Below are positions 40,499 to 49,120 of a stretch of 64,000 bases of DNA, piece by piece (the first letter of the stretch is position 1; each line of letters opens with the position of its first letter). Where the stretch lies: the NCBI GenBank assembly GCA_035297145.1, contig DATGZN010000094.1, positions 1 through 64,000 on the forward strand, written 5' to 3'. A model generated the notes under the pieces. That model was not told the DNA's origin and searched no databases. It saw nothing but the letters and a program-made list of their open reading frames with translations. Position numbers and translations under genes: made by a program. The DNA comes from QHXW01 sp035297145. Its GTDB lineage: Bacteria > Acidobacteriota > Terriglobia > Bryobacterales > Bryobacteraceae.

Positions 40499-42034
40499 TC
40501 ACTTCTGCGCCCAAGTAGATCGCAAGCTCCAGAGGTCAACGGTAATCTGCCCGGGCTGCTCGCCGCGCGAATAGAACTCCATCGCCTGCGCTCCGGACGG
40601 CGGATACGCGAGATTGGTCATAGCCACGCGGCCGCCCTGCGCAAAGACTTCGACGGTGGAACGATCCACCAGGATCGTCATGCTCAGGGGAGCGTCGCCG
40701 GTTGTGAGAGGCGCTAACGTGCGCACCGGAAAGTCGCGACTGAAGCCGGTTACGCCCGAGTGCGTCCGGTCCACGAACAGTTCGCTGCGTGCGCTATCGT
40801 AGCCGACCTCTGTGAAGGCACCGTGCCCGACCAGGAGTTTCCAGCCAATGGTTGCCGCGCGGGGGTGTGACACCGTAGTTTGGAGCTCGAAACTATCGTA
40901 GTGTGCCGTTTTTAGCGCGCGGTTGAGTTCCGCGAGACTGGTCCCATGCCATTCAACGTGCTTGTCCCGCAAGCGCGCAACGGCTGCCACCGGCTTCTGT
41001 ACCAGCCGGATGCCTTCCGGGAAAGCCGCTAATGCCAGCGAGCGCGGTACAGTCATCTGGCCGCGCCACGGCTTGGTCGGCACCTTATCGGCGTACTGCC
41101 AATTATTCATCCAGCCAATCATGACGGGATCATCGCGGGGTGCGATTCCATTGAATGTCAGGGCGCAGTAGCAGTCTTTCCCGCAGTCGGTCCAAAGCGT
41201 AGTTGACGCCGGATTGTCGTTGACGAATCGCGTACCGTCGAATGTCCCAACGAAATACTGCTCGCCGGAGCCTCCCTGCAATCCACCCGGATTCAAACCC
41301 ACTTTCAGGACCCATCGCGTGTGCTGTGTACCATCCACGGGCAGCTCGACCATCGTGGGGCATTCCCATTGCCCGCCGGTCGCTCCGGCCGGGCCGAACT
41401 CGCTGAGCTTCTCCCAGCTCTTCAGATCGGGTGATCCATAGAACAGGACCTTGTGATCGTTGGGCAGCGCTACTGCCATCACCCATCGGTGCGACTGGTC
41501 CGCCCAGAACACGTCGGGATCGCGGAAATCCGAAGCATTCAGATTCAGTACAGGGTTGGCCCGATACTTCGTCCAGGTCCTTCCGCGGTCATTGCTGTAC
41601 GCGAGGTTCTGGGTTTGGCGCGCAGGCCGCCCGGCAGCCTCCGGCGTATGTCCGGTATACACGGCCACCAGGCACGGCTTGGCGTCCAAGCAAAACCCGC
41701 TGGTGTTGTGCTCGTCCACGACGGTGCCGCCGGTGAAGATCATGATGCCGTCTTCTTCGCCCAGCGCAACCGGCAATTCCTGCCAGTGGAGGAGATCACG
41801 GCTCACAGCATGACCCCAGCTCATGTGCCCCCAAACATCACCGAACGGATTGTATTGATAGAAGAGGTGGTATTCGCCCTCGAAGTACACGAGACCGTTT
41901 GGGTCGTTGGTCCAATGCTCGCGTGGTGAGAAATGAAATTGCGGCCGATAGGGTTGCTGGTAGCCGGTCGGCGTGTCCTGGGCGAAGCAGCGCATGCCGA
42001 GAATCAGAATCAATCCGCACCACCGCGACTGCAC
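40499..42034 (-). CDS. Secreted glycoside hydrolase family 32 (levanase / fructan beta-fructosidase)
   Basis: A 511-residue protein from GTG 42034 with signal peptide (QSRWCGLILILGMRCFAQ). The GH32 triad is intact: nucleophile D44 in EHWTNDPNGLVYF, transition-state RDP (171-173) in SDFRDPDVFWAD and acid/base E224 in GQWECPTMVEL. Additional family motifs are FYQYNPFGDVWGHMSWGH and the C-terminal beta-sandwich segment ILVDRSTVEVFAQGG. It hydrolyses beta-fructans such as levan or inulin outside the cytoplasmic membrane. It is convergent with the methyltransferase gene, with one base between stops. Confidence 0.94.
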   Translation of the reverse strand: MQSRWCGLILILGMRCFAQDTPTGYQQPYRPQFHFSPREHWTNDPNGLVYFEGEYHLFYQYNPFGDVWGHMSWGHAVSRDLLHWQELPVALGEEDGIMIFTGGTVVDEHNTSGFCLDAKPCLVAVYTGHTPEAAGRPARQTQNLAYSNDRGRTWTKYRANPVLNLNASDFRDPDVFWADQSHRWVMAVALPNDHKVLFYGSPDLKSWEKLSEFGPAGATGGQWECPTMVELPVDGTQHTRWVLKVGLNPGGLQGGSGEQYFVGTFDGTRFVNDNPASTTLWTDCGKDCYCALTFNGIAPRDDPVMIGWMNNWQYADKVPTKPWRGQMTVPRSLALAAFPEGIRLVQKPVAAVARLRDKHVEWHGTSLAELNRALKTAHYDSFELQTTVSHPRAATIGWKLLVGHGAFTEVGYDSARSELFVDRTHSGVTGFSRDFPVRTLAPLTTGDAPLSMTILVDRSTVEVFAQGGRVAMTNLAYPPSGAQAMEFYSRGEQPGQITVDLWSLRSTWAQK

Positions 42035-42154
42035 CGTTGGTCCCTCGCTCCAGCCAGTCTGTCACATCCCGCCCAATGCGCGCCGCAGCTTGATACTCTT
42101 ACAGATCCGGGCTTCTGCCCCGGGGCCATCATTTCACTTACGAAAGGACCAAAC

Positions 42155-42634
42155 ATGAAAAGCAACCGACGGAATTTCTTGGGGAAGGGTCTGGCGGCAA
42201 CCACGGCCGCCGCGGCCATCGCCGCCAAACCGGCAGCCGCTCAAAACTCACAGGAGAACTCACCAGAGAAGTGGAAGAAGAGGGTCATCTATCGGAATGG
42301 CAAGCCACCGGAGGGAAAGCCGAGATACAGCAGTACGATCGCGTTCGGCAACCTGCTGTTCATCTCTGGCGTTGGTTATCACAAGGAAGGCGACATCACG
42401 GTTCACACCAAGAACGTTCTCGATGAGATTCAGAAGCAGCTCGAAGCGGCCGGCTCTTCGATGGAGAAATGCCTGAAGTGCAATGTGTATCTCGCCGATC
42501 TGAAAGACTACGATGCCATGAACGCGGCGTATGAGGGACGGTTCGGCCCGGAACCGCCGGTGCGCACGACCATCGCTGCCGCGGGCGTCCCAGGCAAGTC
42601 GCTGGTGGAAATCGACGTGATCGCGTACATCTAG
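42155..42634 (+). CDS. Tat-exported RidA/YjgF/Rid family protein
   Basis: A 159-residue protein. Start at ATG 42155 with AAAGGA upstream. The N-terminus MKSNRRNFLGKGLAATTAAA is a canonical Tat signal (RRNFLG). The mature protein has the Rid fold: GNLLFISGVGYHKEGDITVH, VLDEIQKQLEAAGSSMEKCL, CNVYLADLKDYDAMNAAYEG, RTTIAAAGVPGKSLVEIDVI. Archetypal RidA deaminates reactive enamines and has a key Arg in PVRTT, present here. Most RidA proteins are cytosolic; export means another substrate. It precedes an MFS carrier gene by 62 nt. Confidence 0.88.
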   Translation: MKSNRRNFLGKGLAATTAAAAIAAKPAAAQNSQENSPEKWKKRVIYRNGKPPEGKPRYSSTIAFGNLLFISGVGYHKEGDITVHTKNVLDEIQKQLEAAGSSMEKCLKCNVYLADLKDYDAMNAAYEGRFGPEPPVRTTIAAAGVPGKSLVEIDVIAYI

Positions 42635-42696
42635 GTATTGCGGCATGAGGGCCGGGCGTTCTTGGATTTGGCCCGGCCCCTGCCAGGGAGAACGAT

Positions 42697-44007
42697 TTGA
42701 TCGAATATCTGCGCGCCAGGATCCGATGGGTTCTCATCTTTTGGATGTTCGTGGTGAGCGCCATCGCTTACCTGGATCGCGTCAACATATCCATCGCCGG
42801 CACGACCATCGCTCAGGAATTTCACCTCAATAAAGTGCAACTGGGCTGGATCTTTAGCGCCTTCGTGGCTGGATATGCGTTGTTTCAGACACCGGGAGGC
42901 CGGATAGCAGACCGCATCGGCGCGCGCGCGACGCTCATGCTCGGCGTGATCTGGTGGGGTGTTTTCACATCCCTTATCACGTTTCTACCACCCGGAGTTG
43001 GCGGCATGTTGGCGGTAATGATCGGCGTCCGCTTCTGTCTCGGGATGGGCGAAGCCGTGGTCTATCCGGCTTCCAATTGCGTGGTGGCGCAATGGATTCC
43101 GTCCTCCGAGCGAGGGGTGGCTAATGGATTCATTTTTTGCGGAGTCGGATTCGGCGCGGGAGTTACGCCGCCGCTTATCGCGTACCTCATGTCGCACTAC
43201 GGCTGGCGCTCATCCTTCTGGGCCTCGGCGTTATTAGGGCTGTTAGCCGGCGCGATCTGGTACATCGTGGCGCGCGATACGCCCAGGCAGCACCCATGGA
43301 TTACCAGCGAAGAGGCTGTGTACATCGCATCCGGGTTGCCGCAATCCAGTGCCAAGGGCGGGTCCTGGCGCGCGATCCTGAGCAACCCGCACGTGCTGGC
43401 GGTCACCTTCAGTTATTTCTGCTACGGCTACGCCGCATACATTTTCTTCAGTTGGTTTTTCATTTATCTGAAGGACGTACGCAATTTGGACTTGAAGGCC
43501 AGCGCTTACTACACCATGATGCCATTCCTGGCGATGGCCGTATGCTCACCGCTCGGCGGTTGGATCAGCGACCGCCTCACCAAGAGCCGGGGAAAGCGTG
43601 TTGGCCGCTGCATCCTGGCCGCCGTCGCGATCGGCTTTTGTGCAATCTTCATCGCGTTGGGAACGTTGGCTGAAAGCGCGCAAATGGCCAGCGTGCTTCT
43701 GGCGGGCGGCGCTGGAGCGCTCTACATCTCACAGAGTTCCTTCTGGTCGGTGAGTGCCGATATCGGCGGTAAGTCTGCGGGCTCCGTTTCCGGCGTCATG
43801 AACATGGGTGGGCAACTGGGCGGCACGCTGACCGCGAGCCTCACTCCACTCATCGCCGAGCATTACGGGTGGACGGCTTCATTCCTCGTCGCCGCCGGAC
43901 TCTGCGCCGCGGGTGCGCTGGCTTGGCTTTGGGTTCACCCGGAAGGCAAATTGTCTGACGAAGCCGCGCTAGCGCCCGTTACATCGAGCCGAGACCAACG
44001 TCTATAG
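42697..44007 (+). CDS. MFS transporter, anion:cation symporter (ACS) type
   Basis: A 436-residue inner-membrane carrier from TTG 42697 with GGGAG upstream. Twelve hydrophobic helices. The family loop motif after TM2 is GGRIADRIGARATLMLGVIW, TM4 carries FCLGMGEAVVYPASNCVVAQ, and the post-TM8 loop GGWISDRLTKSRGKRVGRC repeats the A-motif. The layout is that of the glucarate/galactonate/phthalate permeases (ACS family) that import organic acids with H+ or Na+. The following gene is a putative glycoside hydrolase, so a sugar acid is a plausible substrate. Confidence 0.88.
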   Translation: MIEYLRARIRWVLIFWMFVVSAIAYLDRVNISIAGTTIAQEFHLNKVQLGWIFSAFVAGYALFQTPGGRIADRIGARATLMLGVIWWGVFTSLITFLPPGVGGMLAVMIGVRFCLGMGEAVVYPASNCVVAQWIPSSERGVANGFIFCGVGFGAGVTPPLIAYLMSHYGWRSSFWASALLGLLAGAIWYIVARDTPRQHPWITSEEAVYIASGLPQSSAKGGSWRAILSNPHVLAVTFSYFCYGYAAYIFFSWFFIYLKDVRNLDLKASAYYTMMPFLAMAVCSPLGGWISDRLTKSRGKRVGRCILAAVAIGFCAIFIALGTLAESAQMASVLLAGGAGALYISQSSFWSVSADIGGKSAGSVSGVMNMGGQLGGTLTASLTPLIAEHYGWTASFLVAAGLCAAGALAWLWVHPEGKLSDEAALAPVTSSRDQRL

Positions 44008-44014
44008 CGCCTTT

Positions 44015-44023
44015 TGATATACT
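44015..44023 (+). promoter_or_regulatory. Putative extended -10 (TGA-TATACT) for the glycosidase-like gene
   Basis: TGATATACT ends 8 nt before the ATG at 44032, with no Shine-Dalgarno. Among the clearest leaderless-type promoters in the window. Confidence 0.5.
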
Positions 44024-44031
44024 CCCCGCCG

Positions 44032-46194
44032 ATGAATCGTCGTGAGTTCTTGCAGTACACATCCGCCGCCGCAGCCGGTCCGTTGTTTGCGCAGACCGCT
44101 CCTCAGCCGTGGTTCGACAAGCCCATGCGATGGGCTCAACTCACTCTGGCCGAAAATGATCCTGGCTCCTACGACTCTGGGTTCTGGCTGGATTATTTTC
44201 GTCGCACGCACTCGGATGCCGCGTGTCTCAGCGCAGGCGGCTGCGTCGCGTATTACCCGACCAATATTCCGCTGCATCATCGCAGCCGGTGGCTGGGCAA
44301 TTCCGATCCATTTGGTGAACTCCTAGCGGGTTGTCGCAAGCAGGGGATGAACGTGATCGCGCGAACGGATCCGCACGCCACTTATCAGGATGTTTACGAG
44401 GCGCATCCGGATTGGATCGCCGTGGATGCCGCCGGAAATAAGCGCCGGCACTGGGCGTCGCCGGAGCTTTGGGTCACGTGCGTCTTAGGGCCGTACAATT
44501 TCGAGTTCATGACGGCGGTCACGCGCGAAATCGTCGAGCGATACCAGGTTGACGGGATTTTCAGCAATCGCTGGGAGGGCTCCGGCATGTGTTATTGCGA
44601 GCACTGCCAGGCGAACTTCAAGCAGGCCACGGGATTCGATTTGCCACGCACATCGAACCCGCAAGACCCCGCTCGGCGGGCGTTCATTATTTGGGAGCAA
44701 GCGCGCCTGTTCGAGCTGTGGCGCCTTTGGGATGCGACTATTCGGAAGGCTAATCCCAACGCTGCGTTCCTTGCCAATGCCGGCGGCGGCGCCCTGAGTT
44801 CGCTCGATATGAAGACGATTGGTGAGCTGGCGCCTACTTTGTTCGCCGACCGGCAAGCCCGCAACGGTCTGGCGCCACCTTGGACGAATGGCAAGAACGG
44901 CAAAGAATATCGCGCCACGCTCGGGCGCAAAGCTATCGCGGGGATTTTCAGTGTCGGAGTGGAGGACCATAACCGCTGGAAGGATTCCGTGCAAAGCGCG
45001 GATGAGATTCGTCTTTGGGTGGTGAACGGGATCGCGAACGGGATGCGGCCCTGGTTTACCAAGTTTTCCGGCACCTTATACGACGGCCGCTGGCTCAAAC
45101 CCGTCGAAGAACTCTATGGCTGGCACTATCGCAATGAACCCTATCTGCGAAACGAGCGGCAACTGGCGCGTGTGGCCATGGTCTACTCGCAGCAGACGGC
45201 CACGTTCTACGGTGGCGAGCAGGCGAGGGCAAAAGTCGAAGATCACACGCTCGGCTTTTACCAGGCTCTGGTCGAAGCCCGCATTCCTTTCGAGATGGTG
45301 CATGACCGTTTGCTCGATGCCGGTCACACGGATCAGTTCCGCACGCTGATTCTTCCAAACATTGCGGCGCTTTCCGATGAGCAATGCGAGCAACTGCGGC
45401 AATTCGTCAAGCGCGGTGGCAGTCTGGTGGCCACCTACGAAACTTCGTTGTATGACGAGTGGGGCGTGCGGCGTCGCGACTTTGGCCTTAGCGATCTGTT
45501 TGGGCTGTACGCCACCGGCCCGGTGGAAGGCCCAATCAAGAACTCGTATCTGAATATCGAAAAAGACCCGCGCACTGGCGAATATCATCCGCTGCTGGCG
45601 GGCCTGGAAGATGCGGGCCGCATCATCAACGGCGTCCACCGCATACCGGCAGTGCCGCATGAGAAGGGCCTCTACGCACCGCTTACATTGATCCCGGCGT
45701 ATCCTGATCTGCCCATGGAGAAGGTATTCCCGCGCGTGCTCAAGACGGATATCCCGGGAGTGACTGCCAGGCAGGTTGGTCAGGGTCGCGTGGTTTTCTT
45801 TCCGTGGGACATCGACCGGACTTATTGGGAAGTACTCAGCCCCGATCACGGGAAGCTGTTGCGCAATGCCGTGCTGTGGGCAACCAACGAAGAGCCGGTG
45901 GTGAGAGTGCAAGGGCCCGGTCTCATCGAGGTCACGGTGTGGATGCAGAAGCAATCCCTGACCGTTCACCTGGTGAATCTGTCGAATCCCATGATGATGA
46001 AAGGACCGGTTCGCGAGATTATCCCGATTGGTGCGCAGAAGGTGCGGCTGAGGCTTCCGTCGGGGAGGAAACTTGCCGGAGTGAAGCTGCTGGTTGGCGG
46101 AATCCAAGCTGATTTTTCGGAAGCAGCGGGAGTCGTAGAGGTGCAGGTGCCCTCGATCGCTCTGCACGAAGTCGTGGCGTTGGATCTGATCTAG
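44032..46194 (+). CDS. Tat-exported glycoside hydrolase-like protein with beta-galactosidase trimerisation-type domain
   Basis: A 720-residue protein from ATG 44032 with a Tat signal (MNRREFLQYTSAAAAGPLFA). Residues about 35-370 are a TIM barrel: MRWAQLTLAENDPGSYDSGF, GMNVIARTDPHATYQDV, WVTCVLGPYNFEFMTAVTRE, VDGIFSNRWEGSGMCYCEHC (a probable catalytic region with a Cys-rich turn), and EYRATLGRKAIAGIFSVGVE. Residues about 380-520 resemble the glutamine-amidotransferase-like trimerisation domain of GH42 enzymes (VAMVYSQQTATFYGGEQARA, RTLILPNIAALSDEQCEQLR, FVKRGGSLVATYETSLYDEW). The C-terminus is a beta domain. Probable extracytoplasmic glycosidase of unknown specificity. Confidence 0.75.
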   Translation: MNRREFLQYTSAAAAGPLFAQTAPQPWFDKPMRWAQLTLAENDPGSYDSGFWLDYFRRTHSDAACLSAGGCVAYYPTNIPLHHRSRWLGNSDPFGELLAGCRKQGMNVIARTDPHATYQDVYEAHPDWIAVDAAGNKRRHWASPELWVTCVLGPYNFEFMTAVTREIVERYQVDGIFSNRWEGSGMCYCEHCQANFKQATGFDLPRTSNPQDPARRAFIIWEQARLFELWRLWDATIRKANPNAAFLANAGGGALSSLDMKTIGELAPTLFADRQARNGLAPPWTNGKNGKEYRATLGRKAIAGIFSVGVEDHNRWKDSVQSADEIRLWVVNGIANGMRPWFTKFSGTLYDGRWLKPVEELYGWHYRNEPYLRNERQLARVAMVYSQQTATFYGGEQARAKVEDHTLGFYQALVEARIPFEMVHDRLLDAGHTDQFRTLILPNIAALSDEQCEQLRQFVKRGGSLVATYETSLYDEWGVRRRDFGLSDLFGLYATGPVEGPIKNSYLNIEKDPRTGEYHPLLAGLEDAGRIINGVHRIPAVPHEKGLYAPLTLIPAYPDLPMEKVFPRVLKTDIPGVTARQVGQGRVVFFPWDIDRTYWEVLSPDHGKLLRNAVLWATNEEPVVRVQGPGLIEVTVWMQKQSLTVHLVNLSNPMMMKGPVREIIPIGAQKVRLRLPSGRKLAGVKLLVGGIQADFSEAAGVVEVQVPSIALHEVVALDLI

Positions 46195-46195
46195 G

Positions 46196-47458
46196 CTAGT
46201 TGCCGGCGGCGTTACCTTCGACGGTATTGTTTTCCTGGCGCACGGAGCCGGCGCCCTTGGCCTTGTAGACCGCATAGCGCTGGGTGGCTCTCGCGCCGCG
46301 CGTGTCGGAGATCTGGTTGCCGGCGATCACGGTGTCGTTCACGTTGGCGGCGATGTAGAATCCGTAGCCTGCCTTGGCGCCGCCGTTATCGAGCACTTTG
46401 TTGTTGCGGAACGTGTTGCGGTGGCCGCTATTGAGCGGAGTCTCCTCGCGAAAATAGATGCCGCTGACTCCGTTACGCGCGATGGTGTTATTGGCGAACT
46501 CGTTGTCGGTATCCTTGTGGCCGATGGAAATGCCGTAGTGGCCGTTATCTTCGATGACGTTGTCATGAAACCGGCCGTGGCGCACGCGCCAGCAGAGGAA
46601 CAGACCGATGTCGCCATTGTTGTGCAGGCGGCAGTGATCGACCTCCGAGTTCGCACTGCCGGTGCCTGGATGGACTCCGTAACCGGTCTGCCCGAAGGAC
46701 TCGCCATTGACGACGTGGACGTTGTCCGAGATTTGAAATGAGATGCCGTCGCCGTTGTAGTTGCGCGCCACGCAGTTCTTGACGGTTACGTTGCGCACGT
46801 TATACATGTAGATGGCGCCGCCGCGGCACCCGTCGAGATAAGCGTTTTCGGTTTTGTTGCCGTCCACTGTCAGATCTTCGAAGGTCACGTTCTCCGCGTT
46901 CTCCGTGCACAGAATCGGGTAGGTGTTCCGGATGCGCGCGTGCTTTTGCACGAGATCGTAATCGCGGACAGTCGTGGGACTGATTTGCAGCATGTGGCCC
47001 TGGACACCGACGATCTTGGAAATCGTGACATCCCAGCCTTCGTGGAGAGTGTCATCGAGAATTTCAACACCCATGCCGGGATGGAACTTCTCGGGCTCGG
47101 CGACGGATAGATAGCTTTCGCCATAATCGCCGTCTTCGGCGAGCGCGCTCTCGACACCGCCAGACTTCAGCAGGATTGTTTTGCCGGCGGAGCCACGGAC
47201 CGTGACATTGGACGGAATGAGCAGGCTGGCGTCCATCTGGTACGTGCCCGGGCCGATAACGAGAGTGTCACCGGAGCGTAGCATGTCCGCCGCCCTTTGC
47301 AGTGCAGCGCTGTCGGCACCGACCACGTCTGCATTTCCGGATTGGGCGACCGTGATGGTGCGGTTGGGGAGAGTCGACCCGGCGATCGAGCGGGAGGTGC
47401 AGGCGACATCGGAGGCGAGAGACGCGGCAACGGCGAAGGCTAGCAGATAACGATTCAT
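46196..47458 (-). CDS. Secreted right-handed parallel beta-helix protein
   Basis: A 420-residue protein. Start at ATG 47458 with AGGAG 8 nt upstream. Signal peptide MNRYLLAFAVAASLASDVAC, possibly a lipoprotein (VACTS). The Pfam-Beta_helix-type coils run from about residue 75: DTLVIGPGTYQMDASLLIPS, NVTVRGSAGKTILLKSG, GAIYMYNVRNVTVKNCVARN, NGDIGLFLCWRVRHGRFHDN, HYGISIGHKDTDNEFANNTI, HRNTFRNNKVLDNGG. Proteins of this class are pectate-lyase-like, often carbohydrate-active. It follows the SelA-like gene by 32 nt and is likely cotranscribed. Confidence 0.82.
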   Translation of the reverse strand: MNRYLLAFAVAASLASDVACTSRSIAGSTLPNRTITVAQSGNADVVGADSAALQRAADMLRSGDTLVIGPGTYQMDASLLIPSNVTVRGSAGKTILLKSGGVESALAEDGDYGESYLSVAEPEKFHPGMGVEILDDTLHEGWDVTISKIVGVQGHMLQISPTTVRDYDLVQKHARIRNTYPILCTENAENVTFEDLTVDGNKTENAYLDGCRGGAIYMYNVRNVTVKNCVARNYNGDGISFQISDNVHVVNGESFGQTGYGVHPGTGSANSEVDHCRLHNNGDIGLFLCWRVRHGRFHDNVIEDNGHYGISIGHKDTDNEFANNTIARNGVSGIYFREETPLNSGHRNTFRNNKVLDNGGAKAGYGFYIAANVNDTVIAGNQISDTRGARATQRYAVYKAKGAGSVRQENNTVEGNAAGN

Positions 47459-47490
47459 GAGGATGGGCTCCTGGTGGATATTATCTAACT

Positions 47491-49083
47491 CTATGCGTAT
47501 TTGTGCCGCCGTGCCGTCCACTTGGCCTCACCATATTCGCCGAGCGCAACGCGGCCTTCGATGGTGTCCCTGTCCACCTTGCCGGTGAACGCGTAGGAAA
47601 GGCGGGTGCCTTCGTAGCGGTGCGAAGTTCGAAATTGCACTTCGCTGCCGGCCACGGTGCCACGGAGGTCGCCGGAGAGAATCTCGCCGTGATGCGTGCC
47701 CACGAGGTCTGTACCCTTCTGCTCTAGGACAACGGAGTGCTGCGCTGAACCACGCAGAAATTCGAGATGCACTTCCCACTGGCCGGCTACGTTCGCCGGT
47801 TCACCGGTGGGGGGCGAGGGCGCCTCGATCTTGGGCGGTTTAGACAGCACCTCATGCAACCGCTCCGCGACTACCTTCTCGTCGCCGGGCGTCATCATGT
47901 AAGCGATGATCGAGATCTGGCTGGCCATCCTTTGGGGCCGCGATCCTCGCGCGGCGTCCACGATGATGCGCGGCTCAGTATCGAGTAGCAGTTTGTGCAA
48001 TTCCTGGCCGGTGATGCCCAGGCGCGCGCCATCCCACTGGATCAACAAGCTCGGCGAACGATTGGACAACCCTTCATCCGGTTCTTTGACTTCAGCAGTC
48101 ACACCGTCAATCTGCGTCACTCGTTGGGAGATGTGGTCGAGCCAGCCGGTCCACTGCGCCCACTCCGCTTTGTGGTCGCGCCGGGTCCACATATCGACGG
48201 CTGCCAGCATGCCCATGATCTCTTCTTTGCCGACCTTGAGCGAACGCCCGAAAGCATGATGCGGCGCACTGTTGGCCCATGCGGCCTGGAGCAGACTCTT
48301 CTCTCCCAGCAGCAGCCCCGCGCATTGCGGCCCGCGCAGGCACTTACCGCCGCTATAACCGACGACGCTGGCGCCGCGTTGCAGATGCACATTCGGGATG
48401 GTGAGCACTTCGGCCGCCGCATCCACGAAAACCGGGACACCTTTCTGGCGCGCAATCGCGGACAACACTTCGGTACCCATCGGTCCGGTGTCACCGGGTC
48501 CGGCCAGGATGTAGACCATCGCGGTGCGTTCGTTGAATGCCGCCTCGAACTCCGCCTTGTCTTTCGCCGTGATGATCTTTACACCCAGCATCCGAACGGC
48601 ATGGTCGTAGACATTGCGGGAGTACTGCGGGATGATGACCTCGCTCTTCAAGCCCTGCAAATAGGGCAGCCGCTGCATTCGCTCGGGATCGGCGCCCGCG
48701 ATCGAGGCAGCGGTCACATGGGTGATGGCCGCACAGCATCCGGCGGTCACAATGCCCCACTCCGCGCCAGTCAACTCTGCGAGGCGTTTGCCTACGCCAT
48801 CCATCAGCTCATCCAGTTGAACATAGTGGCGCGACGCTTCCTCCATAGCGCGCTTGACTTCGGGCAGCGTTTGCGAGCCGCTGATGATGGTGTACGTGCC
48901 CATGCAGTTGATGATGGGCCGGACGCCAATGGACTGGTAGATATTGGGGCCGAGATCAAGCGTGGCAGGAGCGGCCGGAGCCAGGCCACGAGCCGAGCCT
49001 GCCACGGCCGCCAGCGCTCCGCCGCGCCGCAGCAGGTCTCGACGGTTGATGCCGCCAGGTGTTCGAGAGAAGGAAAGCCGCAT
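47491..49083 (-). CDS. Tat-exported SelA-like PLP-dependent protein with C-terminal beta domain
   Basis: A 530-residue protein from ATG 49083 with GAGGA just upstream. The N-terminus FSRTPGGINRRDLLRRGGAL is a Tat signal. Residues about 45-425 match the SelA/D-glucosaminate ammonia-lyase-like fold I PLP family: YQSIGVRPIINCMGTYTIIS, GAEWGIVTAGCCAAITHVTA, GVPVFVDAAAEVLTIPNVHL, VVGYSGGKCLRGPQCAGLLL (K is the likely PLP lysine). After a Pro-rich linker (KPPKIEAPSPPTGEPANVAG) a small lipocalin-like beta domain follows (GQWEVHLEFLRGSAQHSVVL; VGTHHGEILSGDLRGTVAGS). Real selenocysteine synthase activity is unlikely; an extracytoplasmic lyase or racemase is possible. Confidence 0.85.
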   Translation of the reverse strand: MRLSFSRTPGGINRRDLLRRGGALAAVAGSARGLAPAAPATLDLGPNIYQSIGVRPIINCMGTYTIISGSQTLPEVKRAMEEASRHYVQLDELMDGVGKRLAELTGAEWGIVTAGCCAAITHVTAASIAGADPERMQRLPYLQGLKSEVIIPQYSRNVYDHAVRMLGVKIITAKDKAEFEAAFNERTAMVYILAGPGDTGPMGTEVLSAIARQKGVPVFVDAAAEVLTIPNVHLQRGASVVGYSGGKCLRGPQCAGLLLGEKSLLQAAWANSAPHHAFGRSLKVGKEEIMGMLAAVDMWTRRDHKAEWAQWTGWLDHISQRVTQIDGVTAEVKEPDEGLSNRSPSLLIQWDGARLGITGQELHKLLLDTEPRIIVDAARGSRPQRMASQISIIAYMMTPGDEKVVAERLHEVLSKPPKIEAPSPPTGEPANVAGQWEVHLEFLRGSAQHSVVLEQKGTDLVGTHHGEILSGDLRGTVAGSEVQFRTSHRYEGTRLSYAFTGKVDRDTIEGRVALGEYGEAKWTARRHKYA

Positions 49084-49120
49084 AGTTCCTCTACGATGCC
49101 ATAGAAACAGACGTCGTCGC

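Noticed and set aside
45076..46275. 399-codon minus-strand frame over the Tat glycosidase gene
   Set aside because: Shadow of the real plus-strand gene; no recognisable protein features.
47995..49104. 369-codon plus-strand frame over the SelA-like gene
   Set aside because: Antisense to the PLP-enzyme core; composition is that of a shadow frame.
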